NCBI RefSeq assembly: GCF_014204515.1
Contig: NZ_JACHLI010000004.1
Coordinates: forward strand, 124,001-188,000
Source of the DNA: Pseudomonas nitroreducens
GTDB lineage: Bacteria; Pseudomonadota; Gammaproteobacteria; Pseudomonadales; Pseudomonadaceae
Length of the DNA stretch: 64,000 bases
Direction of reading: 5' to 3'
Under the pieces are notes generated by a model. That model saw nothing but the letters and a program-made list of their open reading frames with translations, was not told the origin of the DNA and did no database searches. Shown piece after piece: positions 42,240-50,961 of this stretch. Within the stretch, counting starts at the first letter, position 1; each line of letters starts with the position of its first letter. The position numbers were made by a program, and so were the translations under genes.

Positions 42240-42545
42240 TTTTCAGGGTTTCCAGCGAAACATCCGCACGCGCCGAAGTGCCCCTTTCAGGAGGCCGAAG
42301 GTGATCGGAGTTCCAGGGGTTGAGCGACATGGATGTCGCGAGAGCGTTGTCGGGCCAGGGATGGCCCGTCAACGCGGGCCCCTGGAACTCCGAGGAACCG
42401 AGGGTACTTTTCGCGAAGCGAAAAGCCGGATGGCAGGGGCGAGACTTTTTGGTTCCTTTTGTGGCGTTTGACAAAAGGGACTCGCCCGAGGGGGCGAAAC
42501 ACAGAGTTCGCGCGCACTCCGAAGCGGCGCCGAAACACACAACCT
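42240..42545 (+). repeat. Long structured repeat, copy B
   Basis: About 305 bp. Outer helix: GGAGTTCCAGGGG (42307-42319) with CCCCTGGAACTCC (42379-42391), 13 perfect pairs. Inside: hairpin GCGACAT-gg-ATGTCGC (42324-42339) and hairpin GCGTTG-t-CGGGCCA / TGGCCCG-t-CAACGC with loop GGGA (centre 42358-42361). Downstream: TTTTCGC-gaa-GCGAAAA-type stem, CCTTTTGT / ACAAAAGG with loop GGCGTTTG, and the invariant CTCGCCCGAGGGGGCGAAAC. Confidence 0.88.
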
Positions 42546-42556
42546 GAGGCGAATAC

Positions 42557-42652
42557 ATCGCGGACGAAGTCCGCTCCTACGTAACCGGTAAAACCGGAGC
42601 CAACCTGCAAGAGCCGGCCCTGCTGGCGAGTCGCGGACAGAGTCCGCTCCTG
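42557..42652. repeat. Two REP-type palindromes
   Basis: ATCGCGGACGAAGTCCGCTC-type at 42557-42580 and TCGCGGACAGAGTCCGCTCC-type at 42631-42652. Confidence 0.82.
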
Positions 42653-42672
42653 CCCGAAGGTCGATTGCTACC

Positions 42673-42743
42673 GTAGGGCGCATAACGCCTACGGCGTTAT
42701 CCGCCGTCGTGGCGGATAACCCGTTCCGGGTTATGCGCCCTAC
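42673..42743. repeat. 71-bp nested palindromic element
   Basis: Outer arms GTAGGGCGCATAAC (42673-42686) and GTTATGCGCCCTAC (42730-42743) are perfect complements. Inside is a second inverted repeat, GTTATCCGCC-gtcgt-GGCGGATAAC. No coding potential. A MITE- or REP-like small element, seen once here. Confidence 0.85.
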
Positions 42744-42837
42744 AAAAAACAGGAGCTAGCAGCAAGTGAAGACAGTTTCTCCTGCAGGGGAACGCCGAGC
42801 CGGTCGGCGTGCCTGCAGGAGCGGAGCTGATCAGACA

Positions 42838-45237
42838 TCAGGCCGGGAACAACACCTTCGCCACATCGCCGAAGCGCTTGGCGAAATGCACCGTCAGGCC
42901 TTCCTTCAGGTACTCCGGCAGCTCTTCGAAGTCGCCACGGTTGGGCTCGGGCAGGATCAGCTCGAAGATCTTCTGCCGCCGCGCTGCGATGACTTTCTCG
43001 CGCACCCCGCCGATGGGCAGCACCTGGCCGGTGAGGGTCAGCTCGCCAGTCATGGCCACGCCCTTCTTCGGCGCCTGGTTGCGTGCCAGGGACAGCAGCG
43101 CGCTGGCCATGGTCACGCCGGCACTGGGGCCGTCCTTGGGCGTGGCGCCCTCGGGTACGTGCAGGTGGACGAAGGCCTGGTCGAAGAAAGTCGACTCGCC
43201 GCCGTACTTCTTCAGGTTCGAGCTGATGTAGCTGTAGGCGATTTCCGCCGACTCCTTCATCACGTCGCCCAGTTGCCCGGTGAGCTTGAAGCCGCGGTTC
43301 AGCGTATGGATGCGCGTCGCCTCGATGGGCAGGGTCGCGCCGCCCATGCTGGTCCAGGCCAGGCCGGTGATCACGCCGATGCCGGAGAGCACCTGCTCGG
43401 TACGGAACACCGGCATGCCGAGGAATTGTTCCAGGTCCTTGGCGCCGATCTTCACCACCGATTCGGGGTCTTCCAGCAGCTTCATCACCGACTTGCGCAC
43501 CAGCTTGCCGAGCACCTTCTCCAGCTGGCGCACGCCGGCCTCGCGGGCGTAGCCCTCGATCACCGCGCGCAGGGCGGCGTCGTTGATCGAGATGCGCTGC
43601 TTGGGCACGCCGGCCTTTTCCAGTTGCTTGGGCCACAGGTGGCGCTTGGCGATAGCCAGCTTCTCCTCGGCGATGTAGCCGGACAGGCGGATGACTTCCA
43701 TCCGGTCCAGCAGAGGGCCGGGGATGGAATCCAGGGTGTTGGCGGTGCAGACGAACAGCACCTTGGACAGGTCCAGGCGCAGGTCCAGGTAGTGGTCGAG
43801 GAATTCGACGTTCTGTTCCGGGTCCAGCGTCTCCAGCAGCGCCGAGGCGGGGTCACCCTGGTAGCTGCTGCCGAGCTTGTCGATCTCGTCGAGCATGATC
43901 ACCGGGTTCATCACCTCGACGTCCTTCAGCGCCTGCACCAGCTTGCCGGGCAGGGCGCCGATGTAGGTGCGGCGGTGGCCCTTGATCTCGGCCTCGTCGC
44001 GCATGCCGCCGACGCTGAAGCGATAGAACGGCCGCCCCAGGCTCTCGGCGATGGACTTGCCGATGCTGGTCTTGCCCACGCCCGGCGGGCCCACCAGCAG
44101 CACGATGGAACCGGCGATCTCACCCTTGAAGGTGCCCACCGCGAGGAATTCGAGGATGCGGTCCTTGACGTCTTCCAGCCCGGAATGATGGCGGTCGAGG
44201 ACCTTGCGTGCGTGCTTGAGGTCGAGCTTGTCGACGCCCATCAGGCCCCAGGGCACGGAAGTCGCCCAGTCGAGGTAATTGCGCGTGACGGCGTATTCCG
44301 GCGAGCCGGTTTCCAGGATCGACAGCTTGTTCAGCTCTTCGTCGATGCGCTTCTTCGCCTGCTCGGGCAGGGTCTTGCCTTCCAGGCGGGCGCGGAACTC
44401 GTCGGAGTCTGCGCTCTTGTCGTCCTTGGTGATGCCCAGTTCCTGCTGGATGATCTTCAGCTGTTCCTGCAGGAAGAATTCGCGCTGGCGCTCGCCGATC
44501 TTGCGGTTGACCTCGGCGGACAGCTCCTTCTGCAGGCGTGCGACCTCCACTTCCTTGCGCAGCAGCGGCAGGACCTTCTCCATGCGCTTGAGCATCGGCA
44601 CGGTATCGAGCACGCCCTGCAGCTCGGAGCCCGGCGCGGTGGTCAGCGCGGCGGCGAAGTCGGTCAGCGGCGACGGATCGTTGGGGTTGAAGCGGTTGAG
44701 GTAGTTCTTCAGCTCTTCGCTGTACAGCGGGTTGAGCGGCAGCAGCTCCTTGATCGCGTTGATCAGGGCCATGCCGTAGGCCTTCACCTCGTCGCTCGGG
44801 TCGCTGGGAGTGTGCGGGTATTCCACTTCCACCAGGAAGGGCGGGCGATGGCGCTTGATCCAGCCGCGGATGCGCACGCGCGACAGGCCCTGGGCGACGA
44901 ACTGCAGCTTGCCGCCCTCGCGGCTGGCGTGGTGCACGCGCACCAGGGTGCCGTGCTCGGGCAGGCTGTCCGGGTCGAAATGGCGCGGGTCTTCCGGCGG
45001 GTTCTCCATGAAGAACAGCGCCAGGCTGTGGTGCTCGGTCTTGGCGACCAGTTCCAGCGTCTCGGCCCACGGTTCCTCGTTGACGATCACCGGCAGCACC
45101 TGCGCCGGGAAGAACGGGCGGTTGTGGATCGGGATGACGTAGACCGTGGTCGGCAGGTTCTGCCCCGGCAACACCAGCCCGGTGTTGCTGACCTCTTCGG
45201 CGCTGTGGATATCGTGAATCTCGTCGTGGTCGCTCAT
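42838..45237 (-). CDS. lon: Lon-type ATP-dependent protease (second Lon, AsrA-like)
   Basis: A 799-residue Lon protease. The N-terminal substrate domain opens VYVIPIHNRPFFPAQVLPVI. The AAA+ domain has Walker A GPPGVGKT, and the protease domain has a Ser705-Lys748 dyad (KDGPSAGVTMASAL and GGVREKVIAARR), the 43-residue spacing being that of E. coli Lon. Its position next to icp matches P. aeruginosa PA0779 (AsrA), a second Lon-like protease that boosts the heat-shock response to aminoglycosides, rather than housekeeping lon, which sits next to clpX elsewhere. The assignment to AsrA rests on synteny from memory. Confidence 0.93.
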   Translation of the reverse strand: MSDHDEIHDIHSAEEVSNTGLVLPGQNLPTTVYVIPIHNRPFFPAQVLPVIVNEEPWAETLELVAKTEHHSLALFFMENPPEDPRHFDPDSLPEHGTLVRVHHASREGGKLQFVAQGLSRVRIRGWIKRHRPPFLVEVEYPHTPSDPSDEVKAYGMALINAIKELLPLNPLYSEELKNYLNRFNPNDPSPLTDFAAALTTAPGSELQGVLDTVPMLKRMEKVLPLLRKEVEVARLQKELSAEVNRKIGERQREFFLQEQLKIIQQELGITKDDKSADSDEFRARLEGKTLPEQAKKRIDEELNKLSILETGSPEYAVTRNYLDWATSVPWGLMGVDKLDLKHARKVLDRHHSGLEDVKDRILEFLAVGTFKGEIAGSIVLLVGPPGVGKTSIGKSIAESLGRPFYRFSVGGMRDEAEIKGHRRTYIGALPGKLVQALKDVEVMNPVIMLDEIDKLGSSYQGDPASALLETLDPEQNVEFLDHYLDLRLDLSKVLFVCTANTLDSIPGPLLDRMEVIRLSGYIAEEKLAIAKRHLWPKQLEKAGVPKQRISINDAALRAVIEGYAREAGVRQLEKVLGKLVRKSVMKLLEDPESVVKIGAKDLEQFLGMPVFRTEQVLSGIGVITGLAWTSMGGATLPIEATRIHTLNRGFKLTGQLGDVMKESAEIAYSYISSNLKKYGGESTFFDQAFVHLHVPEGATPKDGPSAGVTMASALLSLARNQAPKKGVAMTGELTLTGQVLPIGGVREKVIAARRQKIFELILPEPNRGDFEELPEYLKEGLTVHFAKRFGDVAKVLFPA

Positions 45238-45370
45238 GAGGCACCTGACTGATTGAACATGACAGTCTAGATGGGGAAACCGGCGCGGGGTTTCAATCCC
45301 ATTTCCGAAGGTTGTGCGCGGAGGATGTTGCGGGAAATTGCTTACGAGCGGATTAGCGCCCGTCGGCGGA

Positions 45371-46165
45371 TCAGCGGCGTGGCCGTAGGAAATCGCTGGG
45401 CGGCCGGCCGAAGTGCCGGCTGAACATCGCGCTGAAGGCGCTGGGAGTGCTGTAGCCGACTTCCAGCGCCACGCTCAGCACGCTCTCGCCCAGGGCCAGG
45501 CGCTCCAGTGCGGCGAGCAGGCGCGCCTGTTGCCGCCATTGGCCGAAGGTCAGCCCGGTTTCGGCGAAGAACCAGCGTTGCACCGTCTTGCTGTCGACGT
45601 TCAGCCGCGCTGCCCAGTGGGCAAGGCTGGCGTTGTCGCCGGGCTGGGCCTGGATGGCCTGGCACAGCGCGCGCAGGCGCCGGTGGGCCGGCAGCGGCAG
45701 GTGCAGCGGCAGCATGGGGTCTTCGCGCAGTTCATCGAGCATCAGGCCGAGGACGCGGCCGTCGCGGGAGTCCGGGGTGACTTCGCCGCTGATCGACAGC
45801 GCCGCCAGGATCAGCTCGCGCAGCAACGGCGAGACCGCCAGCACGCAGCAGTCCGGTGGCAGGTGCGGGGCGCTGCCCGGCTCCACATAAAGGGTGCGCA
45901 CCTGTACGTCGCCAACCATGCGTGTCCAGTGCTCCACGCCCGCGGGTATCCACAGGCCGCGGTTATCCGGCACCACCCACTGGCCGCTGGCGCTGCCTAC
46001 GACCAGCACGCCGCGCACGGCGTAGAGCAGTTGCGCGCGGTGATGGCGGTGCGCTGGCACCTGGTGGCCGTCGGGAAAGTCCAGGGCGACGGCCGCCACC
46101 GGGCTGGCGGCCCGTTCGTCGCCATGATTTTCCGGGGGGCGTGCGGCAATGTCCTTCTGGCGCAT
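45371..46165 (-). CDS. AraC-family transcriptional regulator
   Basis: A 264-residue regulator with an N-terminal cupin domain (FPDGHQVPAHRHHRAQLLYA, containing the clustered His residues of many metal- or small-molecule sensors) and C-terminal AraC helix-turn-helix motifs (VALEVGYSTPSAFSAMFSRH). It resembles the NimR/RipA-like group. The ATG at 46165 has AAGG upstream. It is divergent from the DUF815 ATPase gene and unrelated in orientation to lon. Ligand and targets unknown. Confidence 0.85.
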   Translation of the reverse strand: MRQKDIAARPPENHGDERAASPVAAVALDFPDGHQVPAHRHHRAQLLYAVRGVLVVGSASGQWVVPDNRGLWIPAGVEHWTRMVGDVQVRTLYVEPGSAPHLPPDCCVLAVSPLLRELILAALSISGEVTPDSRDGRVLGLMLDELREDPMLPLHLPLPAHRRLRALCQAIQAQPGDNASLAHWAARLNVDSKTVQRWFFAETGLTFGQWRQQARLLAALERLALGESVLSVALEVGYSTPSAFSAMFSRHFGRPPSDFLRPRR

Positions 46166-46249
46166 GTGAATGCCTTTTTGTCGTTAGACGACCACTTTCC
46201 TTCATCGCTAGGCTGCTGAACAGTCCCCATCTGCTTCGATGATCCCGCC

Positions 46250-47113
46250 ATGACCGACATCTCTGCTATTTCCGAACAACTGGCCCGAATCGCCCGGTTG
46301 CTCGAACAATCCCTGCCTGCGCGTCCACAGCTGGCACTGGAGGACGGCGCCATCGCCCACCTGTGGGAGTACCGCCAGGGCCAGCCGCGCCTGACGCCGG
46401 TGGTCGACCCGGCGCTGATCGCCTTCGATGATCTGCGCAACGTCGACCGGCAGAAGGCGCTGATCGAGCAGAACACCCGCCAGTTCGTCTCCGGCCGCCC
46501 GGCCAACAACGTGCTGCTGACCGGCGCCCGCGGCACCGGCAAGAGTTCGCTGGTGAAGGCCTGCCTGCACGCCTTCCATGCCGAGGGGCTGCGCCTGATC
46601 GAAGTGGACAAGGAGCACCTGGCCGACCTGCCGCAGATCATCGACCTGCTGCGCGATCGCCAGGAGCGCTTCGTGCTGTTCTGCGACGACCTGTCCTTCG
46701 AAGACGGCGAGACCGGCTACAAGGGCCTGAAGACGGTGCTGGACGGTTCGGTGGCCGGGCAGTCGGGCAACGTGCTGATCTACGCCACCTCCAACCGTCG
46801 CCACCTGCTGGCCGAGCGTGCCGAGGACAACCTGTCGTTCCAGCGCAGCGAGAGCGGCGAATTGCACCCCGGCGAGGCGGTGGAGGAGAAGATTTCGCTC
46901 TCCGAGCGCTTCGGCCTGTGGATATCTTTCTATGCCTTCAGCCAGGAGCAGTACCTGGGGGCGGTCGCGCGCTGGCTGGAGTCCCACGGCCTGGGCGGCG
47001 TGGCGCAGGAGGAGTGGGAGCAGGCGGCGATCCGCTGGGCGACCCATCGCGGGTCGCGGTCCGGGCGGATCGCCGCACAGTTCGCCCGGGATTACGCCGG
47101 GCGTCGGCTCTAG
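46250..47113 (+). CDS. DUF815 AAA-type ATPase
   Basis: A 287-residue ATPase with Walker A GARGTGKSSLVKACL, Walker B FVLFCDDLSFEDGE and sensor-like IYATSNRRHLLAER. This is the DUF815 pattern, a widespread AAA family of unknown function, often single-copy in proteobacteria. The sequence has no transmembrane segment. It is convergent with the TonB receptor gene, 19 bp apart, and divergent from the AraC gene at 45371. Confidence 0.88.
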   Translation: MTDISAISEQLARIARLLEQSLPARPQLALEDGAIAHLWEYRQGQPRLTPVVDPALIAFDDLRNVDRQKALIEQNTRQFVSGRPANNVLLTGARGTGKSSLVKACLHAFHAEGLRLIEVDKEHLADLPQIIDLLRDRQERFVLFCDDLSFEDGETGYKGLKTVLDGSVAGQSGNVLIYATSNRRHLLAERAEDNLSFQRSESGELHPGEAVEEKISLSERFGLWISFYAFSQEQYLGAVARWLESHGLGGVAQEEWEQAAIRWATHRGSRSGRIAAQFARDYAGRRL

Positions 47114-47117
47114 AACA

Positions 47118-47147
47118 TCAGAAGGCCACTTTCTAGAAGGCCACTTT
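47118..47147. repeat. Tandem 15-bp duplication at the end of the TonB-receptor gene
   Basis: TCAGAAGGCCACTTT (47118-47132) and CTAGAAGGCCACTTT (47133-47147) are adjacent copies, 14 of 15 identical. On the coding strand each copy reads Lys-Val-Ala-Phe-stop, so the receptor's last codons and stop are duplicated. Confidence 0.9.
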
Positions 47148-49175
47148 CACCCCCGCCTGGAGGCCGCGCCCGCCGGCCGGCACGCTGTCACGCAGGATGG
47201 AGCTGGCGTAGCGCACGGTCTGGTTGGTCAGGTTCTCGCCCTTGACGAAGGCCAGCCAGCGGCTGTCGCCCAGGTCGAAGCGGTAGCCGAGGCTGGCGCC
47301 CAGGGTGGTGTAGCCGTCGGTGCGCAGCTCGTTCTCCGGCACGCGGTTCTGGTCGGCGGCGTATTCCACGTCGACCCGCGCCTGCCACTGCTGCAGTTCC
47401 CAGAGCAGCGCGCTGTTCAGGCGCAGCGGAGCAATGCGTGGCAGGGCTTCGCCGGTGTCCTTGTTCTTGGCGCGGGTGTAGTCGCCGGAGAGCTCCAGGT
47501 CGAAGCGGCCGTAGGGGCTGTCCAGCAGGTGGATGCGGTCCTGTGCCTCGACGCCGTAGAAGTCCGCCTTCACGCCGCTATAGAGGTACTCGGGCAGCGC
47601 CTCGTCGTCGCCGGCATCCACCACCGCGCCTTCCTCGTCGCGGTAGCGTCCGCTGGCCAGCAGGCCGATGTAGTTGGAGAAGCGGCTGTAGAACACGCCG
47701 ACGCTGCCCTTGTGGCGGCCGCCGTCAAAGCGCAGGGCGAGGTCGGTGGAGACGGCCTTTTCCTTGCTCGCGTCGGCGTCGCCCACTTCGAAGGTGCCGG
47801 TGGCGGCGTGGGCGCCGTTGGCGTACAGCTCGTAGAAGGTCGGCGCGCGCTCGGTGTAGGCCAGGGTGCCGGCCAGCGACCAGATCGACGTCAGCTGGTA
47901 CACCGCGCCCGTGGACAGGCTGCCGGCGGTGAAGCTGCGCGAGCCGTCGTTCTCGGCGAAGCGTTCGTTGTCCTTGGCGTTGGGCTCGATGCGCGTGTGT
48001 TCGACGCGGCCACCCAGGTTCAGCGCCAGGCGCTCGCTGGCCTGCCAGTTCTCCAGGAAGAACAGCGCGGCGCTGTCGGTCTCGGTGTGCGGCACGAAGG
48101 CTTCTTCCCCCAGCGCGGAGAAGCGGCTGTTGGCGACCTGCGCACCGACCACGCCGTCCAGCGGACCGATGGGCTTGTGCCGGGCTTCGATGCGCGCCTC
48201 GTAGCCGTCGTTCTTGAAGGTGGTGCCGGTCTCGCCGTCCTCGATTTCCTTGTGCTGGTACTCGGTGTAGGCGGCGTCCAGCTTCACCGAGCTGAAGGGG
48301 CCGTCGAGGTCGCGGATTTCCGAGGCGAAGGCGTAGCGGTCCTGCTGCATCTTCAGGCGCACGTCGTCTTCGGCGGGGGAGCCGTAGTTGCTGTCGTAGC
48401 CGCTGTAGGACAGGCCGGCATAGCCGTGATCCCAGTGGTAGCTGCCACCGATGGCGCCGCTGTCCTGGCGGCCGTCGCTGTTGTTCACGCGGTGTTTCGC
48501 GTCATCGCCATCGATCTGGCGTTGCCGTGCGGAGTGGGCGTAGCCGGGGATGCGCAGGTCGTTGAACTCGCGGGAGCCGGCGTCCAGGTGCAGGGCGAAG
48601 GTGCCGTCGCCGGCTTCCAGCGCGCCAGCGCTGCTGCGGGTGGTGTCCGAGCCGCCGTAGCGCAGCTCGCCCTGGCCGTGGATGCCATCGACCGGTTCGC
48701 TGGGAATGCGGTTGTCGAAGCTGTTGACCACGCCGCCGATGGCGTTGCCGCCGTAGAGCAGGGCGGCCGGGCCACGGACCACTTCGATGCGTTCGACCAC
48801 GTTGGGGTCTTCCGGCACGGCGTGGTCGTAGGACAGCGAGGAGGCGTCCAGCGCGCCGACGCCATTGCGCAGGAGGCGGATGCGGTCGCCGTCCATGCCG
48901 CGGATCACCGGGCGGCTGGCGCCGGGGCCGAACCAGGTGGAGGATACGCCCGGCGTGCCGTTGAGGGTTTCACCCAGGCTGCCCTTCTGCCGCAGGGTCA
49001 GCTCGTCGCCCTGCAGGACGCTGCTGGGGGCGGCGGGGGAAGCATCGCCCAGCGGGTTGGCGGTGATCACCTGGGGCGCCAGCTCGGTGGGGGCGGCAAC
49101 GGCCAGCGCGGGTGCGGCAGCGCACAGGGCCAGACTCAGCGGGGCTAGGCGCCAGCGGGGGCGGGATGGGGACAT
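47133..49175 (-). CDS. znuD: TonB-dependent outer-membrane receptor, ZnuD-like zinc uptake
   Basis: A 680-residue TonB-dependent receptor. The signal peptide ends AAPALAVAA. The plug domain (about 45-165) has VIRGMDGDRIRLLRNGVGAL and VVERIEVVRGPAALLYGGNA. The 22-strand barrel ends in Phe (AGVKVAF), the BAM recognition signal. His/Asp-rich loops such as YHWDHGYAG fit metal binding. A Zur-box-like palindrome at 49273-49287 lies about 100 bp upstream, and the homologous P. aeruginosa PA0781 is zinc-regulated by memory. So a receptor for zinc or a zinc chelate under Zur is the best call. The terminal codons are tandemly duplicated. Confidence 0.85.
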   Translation of the reverse strand: MSPSRPRWRLAPLSLALCAAAPALAVAAPTELAPQVITANPLGDASPAAPSSVLQGDELTLRQKGSLGETLNGTPGVSSTWFGPGASRPVIRGMDGDRIRLLRNGVGALDASSLSYDHAVPEDPNVVERIEVVRGPAALLYGGNAIGGVVNSFDNRIPSEPVDGIHGQGELRYGGSDTTRSSAGALEAGDGTFALHLDAGSREFNDLRIPGYAHSARQRQIDGDDAKHRVNNSDGRQDSGAIGGSYHWDHGYAGLSYSGYDSNYGSPAEDDVRLKMQQDRYAFASEIRDLDGPFSSVKLDAAYTEYQHKEIEDGETGTTFKNDGYEARIEARHKPIGPLDGVVGAQVANSRFSALGEEAFVPHTETDSAALFFLENWQASERLALNLGGRVEHTRIEPNAKDNERFAENDGSRSFTAGSLSTGAVYQLTSIWSLAGTLAYTERAPTFYELYANGAHAATGTFEVGDADASKEKAVSTDLALRFDGGRHKGSVGVFYSRFSNYIGLLASGRYRDEEGAVVDAGDDEALPEYLYSGVKADFYGVEAQDRIHLLDSPYGRFDLELSGDYTRAKNKDTGEALPRIAPLRLNSALLWELQQWQARVDVEYAADQNRVPENELRTDGYTTLGASLGYRFDLGDSRWLAFVKGENLTNQTVRYASSILRDSVPAGGRGLQAGVKVAF

Positions 49176-49272
49176 GACGAACTCCTGGTTTTTCTTCTGG
49201 CAAAGCGAACCCCTCCCTGGTGATCAGGGATGCGCCAGGCGGCGGGGAAGGGCAAGGTGGGAATGTGTTATT

Positions 49273-49287
49273 TGTTATAACATAACA
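49273..49287 (-). promoter_or_regulatory. Zur-box-like palindrome upstream of the TonB receptor
   Basis: TGTTAT-AAC-ATAACA: perfect 6-bp arms with a 3-bp centre, 98 bp before the receptor start. The arms match the GTTAT...ATAAC core of proteobacterial Zur boxes. It would repress when zinc is sufficient. Confidence 0.7.
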
Positions 49288-49424
49288 TATCCGTAGGTTA
49301 GCAAGGTTTTCCGGCTTAGACGCTTTGGTGCTTTTCGTTTTTCGAGTTGCGCCCGGTTGCACCTGCTGGCTGGGCAGCTCTACGAAATTTCCGTACCATG
49401 CTCAAAATTTGATCACCCAGCGCC

Positions 49425-50174
49425 ATGTTCGATACCCGTCTCGCCACGCTGTCCGACCAGACCGACCAGCACGCCCATGGCCATCACCAGTTGGTGCTGG
49501 CCCTGAGCGGCCGCGCGGAATTCGAGATCGGCGGAGCAGGCGGCGAGGTCTGCCGCATGCGCGCCTGCCTGGTGCCGGGGGAGGTCGATCACGAATTCGC
49601 CGGCCTGGGCGACAACCGCATGCTGATCGTCGACCTCGATGAAGCCGGCACCGGCGAGCAGGACCGCGAGCTGCTGGCGCGGCTGTTCGAGGTGCCGCGC
49701 TACCCGACCCTGGACGCGGATTTCCAGCACCTGCTCAGCTACGCCGGAGCGGAAATTGCCCGCTACGGCGACGATCCACTGCTGGCTCGCGCCCTGGGTG
49801 GCGTGCTGCTGCGCGCGCTGCACCTGCGCCTGTTCGGCGAGGACCGCCCGCCGCGCAATGGCCCGCTGGACCTGGAGCGGCTGGATGGCTACATCGCCGA
49901 ACGCCTGTCCCGGCGCATCAGCGTGGCCGAGTTGGCGCAGGTCGCCTGCCTGAGCCCCAGTCACTTCCACGCGCAGTTCAAGGAGCGTGTCGGCCTCACG
50001 CCGCATCAGTACCTGCTGCGCCAGCGCCTGGATCGCGCTGCGCGCCTGCTGCGGGAATCCGACCTGCCGCTGGTGAACGTGGCCGGCGAATGCGGGTTTT
50101 CCAGCCAGAGTGCGCTGACCACGGCGATGCGCCGCTATCTCGGCTTGACCCCGGGCAACCTGCGCCGCAGCTGA
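49425..50174 (+). CDS. pruR: AraC-family regulator, probable PruR (proline utilisation)
   Basis: A 249-residue regulator. A short N-terminal cupin-like domain (HGHHQLVLALSGRAEFEIGG) is followed by the AraC helix-turn-helix pair (VAELAQVACLSPSHFHAQFK and VAGECGFSSQSALTTAMRRY). It stands next to putP, in the region where P. aeruginosa has pruR, the activator of putA and putP. The ATG at 49425 is the only good start. Identification as PruR is by context and memory; the AraC fold itself is clear. Confidence 0.82.
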   Translation: MFDTRLATLSDQTDQHAHGHHQLVLALSGRAEFEIGGAGGEVCRMRACLVPGEVDHEFAGLGDNRMLIVDLDEAGTGEQDRELLARLFEVPRYPTLDADFQHLLSYAGAEIARYGDDPLLARALGGVLLRALHLRLFGEDRPPRNGPLDLERLDGYIAERLSRRISVAELAQVACLSPSHFHAQFKERVGLTPHQYLLRQRLDRAARLLRESDLPLVNVAGECGFSSQSALTTAMRRYLGLTPGNLRRS

Positions 50175-50246
50175 AACCAATAGCCTGCGCGGCGTGGATT
50201 GCTGATCGAATGGTCAGCTGTCGACCTTCGGCTGTCGGAGTCTTCT

Positions 50247-50278
50247 GCAAGAACTCCAGAGCTTTCAGCAAGAAATCC
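50247..50278. promoter_or_regulatory. 21-bp-spaced direct repeats, putative PruR operator
   Basis: GCAAGAACTCC (50247-50257) and GCAAGAAATCC (50268-50278), 10 of 11 identical, exactly 21 bp apart. This geometry is typical of AraC-family sites and is also seen beside the other AraC gene at 11.8 kb. Confidence 0.5.
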
Positions 50279-50877
50279 GCTGGGTGCAACCCATAGAGTC
50301 CGCCCACCGCGTTGCTGGTGTTCCAAGGTGCAACCCGGTCAGACCAAGAACAACAGCCAGCTCGATACGCGGGAGGGGCAGCATGCCCATCACCGGTTCT
50401 GTCTTTGCCTGTGGCACGCCTGCACCTGGCGGCGCCACGCCCTCCACGGCTCGGCCCGCAGCGCCCGCCCGTGGCCTCGTGCGGTCCGCCCCCGGACCAG
50501 TGGCGCCATTCGCCCCGAGGCTTTCTGTACAATCCGCGCCCTCGCGCGCCGGCCACCCCCTGCCGCAACTCCCTGCGCGCGTGAACACAGTTTCGAATCG
50601 CTCCGGCCAGCCGCGCCGCCCGTTTATCAGGCGGCGTGCCCTGCATTGCCGGAGTGCTGGCGGCCGTTCCGGCGCCTGAAGGATCACCGGGCCCCGCCCG
50701 GGAAACGCCCCGCACCTCGCTCACCGGCGAACGCGGGACGGAGGTCGCCGTGGTGAGACGGTGGCTGCAGGAAGACGCCAGCAAGGACGAGGGCGTGCCT
50801 GCGTCGGGATGCGTAGCGGTTCGGTACCTGTTTGGCGCCACGCGCAACCCGGTTTGCCTGTGAGCAAGCGCTAACCG

Positions 50878-50898
50878 GCCGGCGTCAACCACGCCGGC
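50878..50898. promoter_or_regulatory. Stem-loop in the putP leader
   Basis: GCCGGCGT-caacc-ACGCCGGC, perfect eight-base arms, 64 bp before the putP start. May be an operator, attenuator or RNA element. Confidence 0.4.
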
Positions 50899-50961
50899 TG
50901 CCAGTCAAGGGTCCGCGATACCCCGCGAGCCCGGATAAAAACAAGCTGTAGGGGAGTCCCC

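Larger units (their letters stand above)
50175..50961. promoter_or_regulatory. Gene-free region between pruR and putP (787 bp)
   Basis: No supported gene. It holds a pair of 11-bp direct repeats 21 bp apart (50247-50278), two GGTGCAACCC copies 44 bp apart (50283-50292 and 50327-50336), a TGTACAAT -10-like sequence (50526-50533) and a GCCGGCGT / ACGCCGGC stem (50878-50898) close to putP. putA, expected next to pruR and putP, is not here. Confidence 0.6.

Noticed and set aside
42320..42547. 75-codon frame within long repeat copy B
   Set aside because: It is the translation of the structured repeat; hairpins rather than codon use explain its conservation, and copy A has no matching intact frame.
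42766..45252. 828-codon frame opposite lon
   Set aside because: Antisense to a full-length Lon protease; no domain or ribosome site.
46818..49148. 776-codon frame opposite the TonB receptor
   Set aside because: Antisense shadow; the receptor on the other strand has signal peptide, plug and barrel motifs.
50199..50863. Possible gene in the pruR-putP gap
   Set aside because: Overlapping frames in several phases with no ribosome site, family or consistent codon use; no putA fragment could be read.
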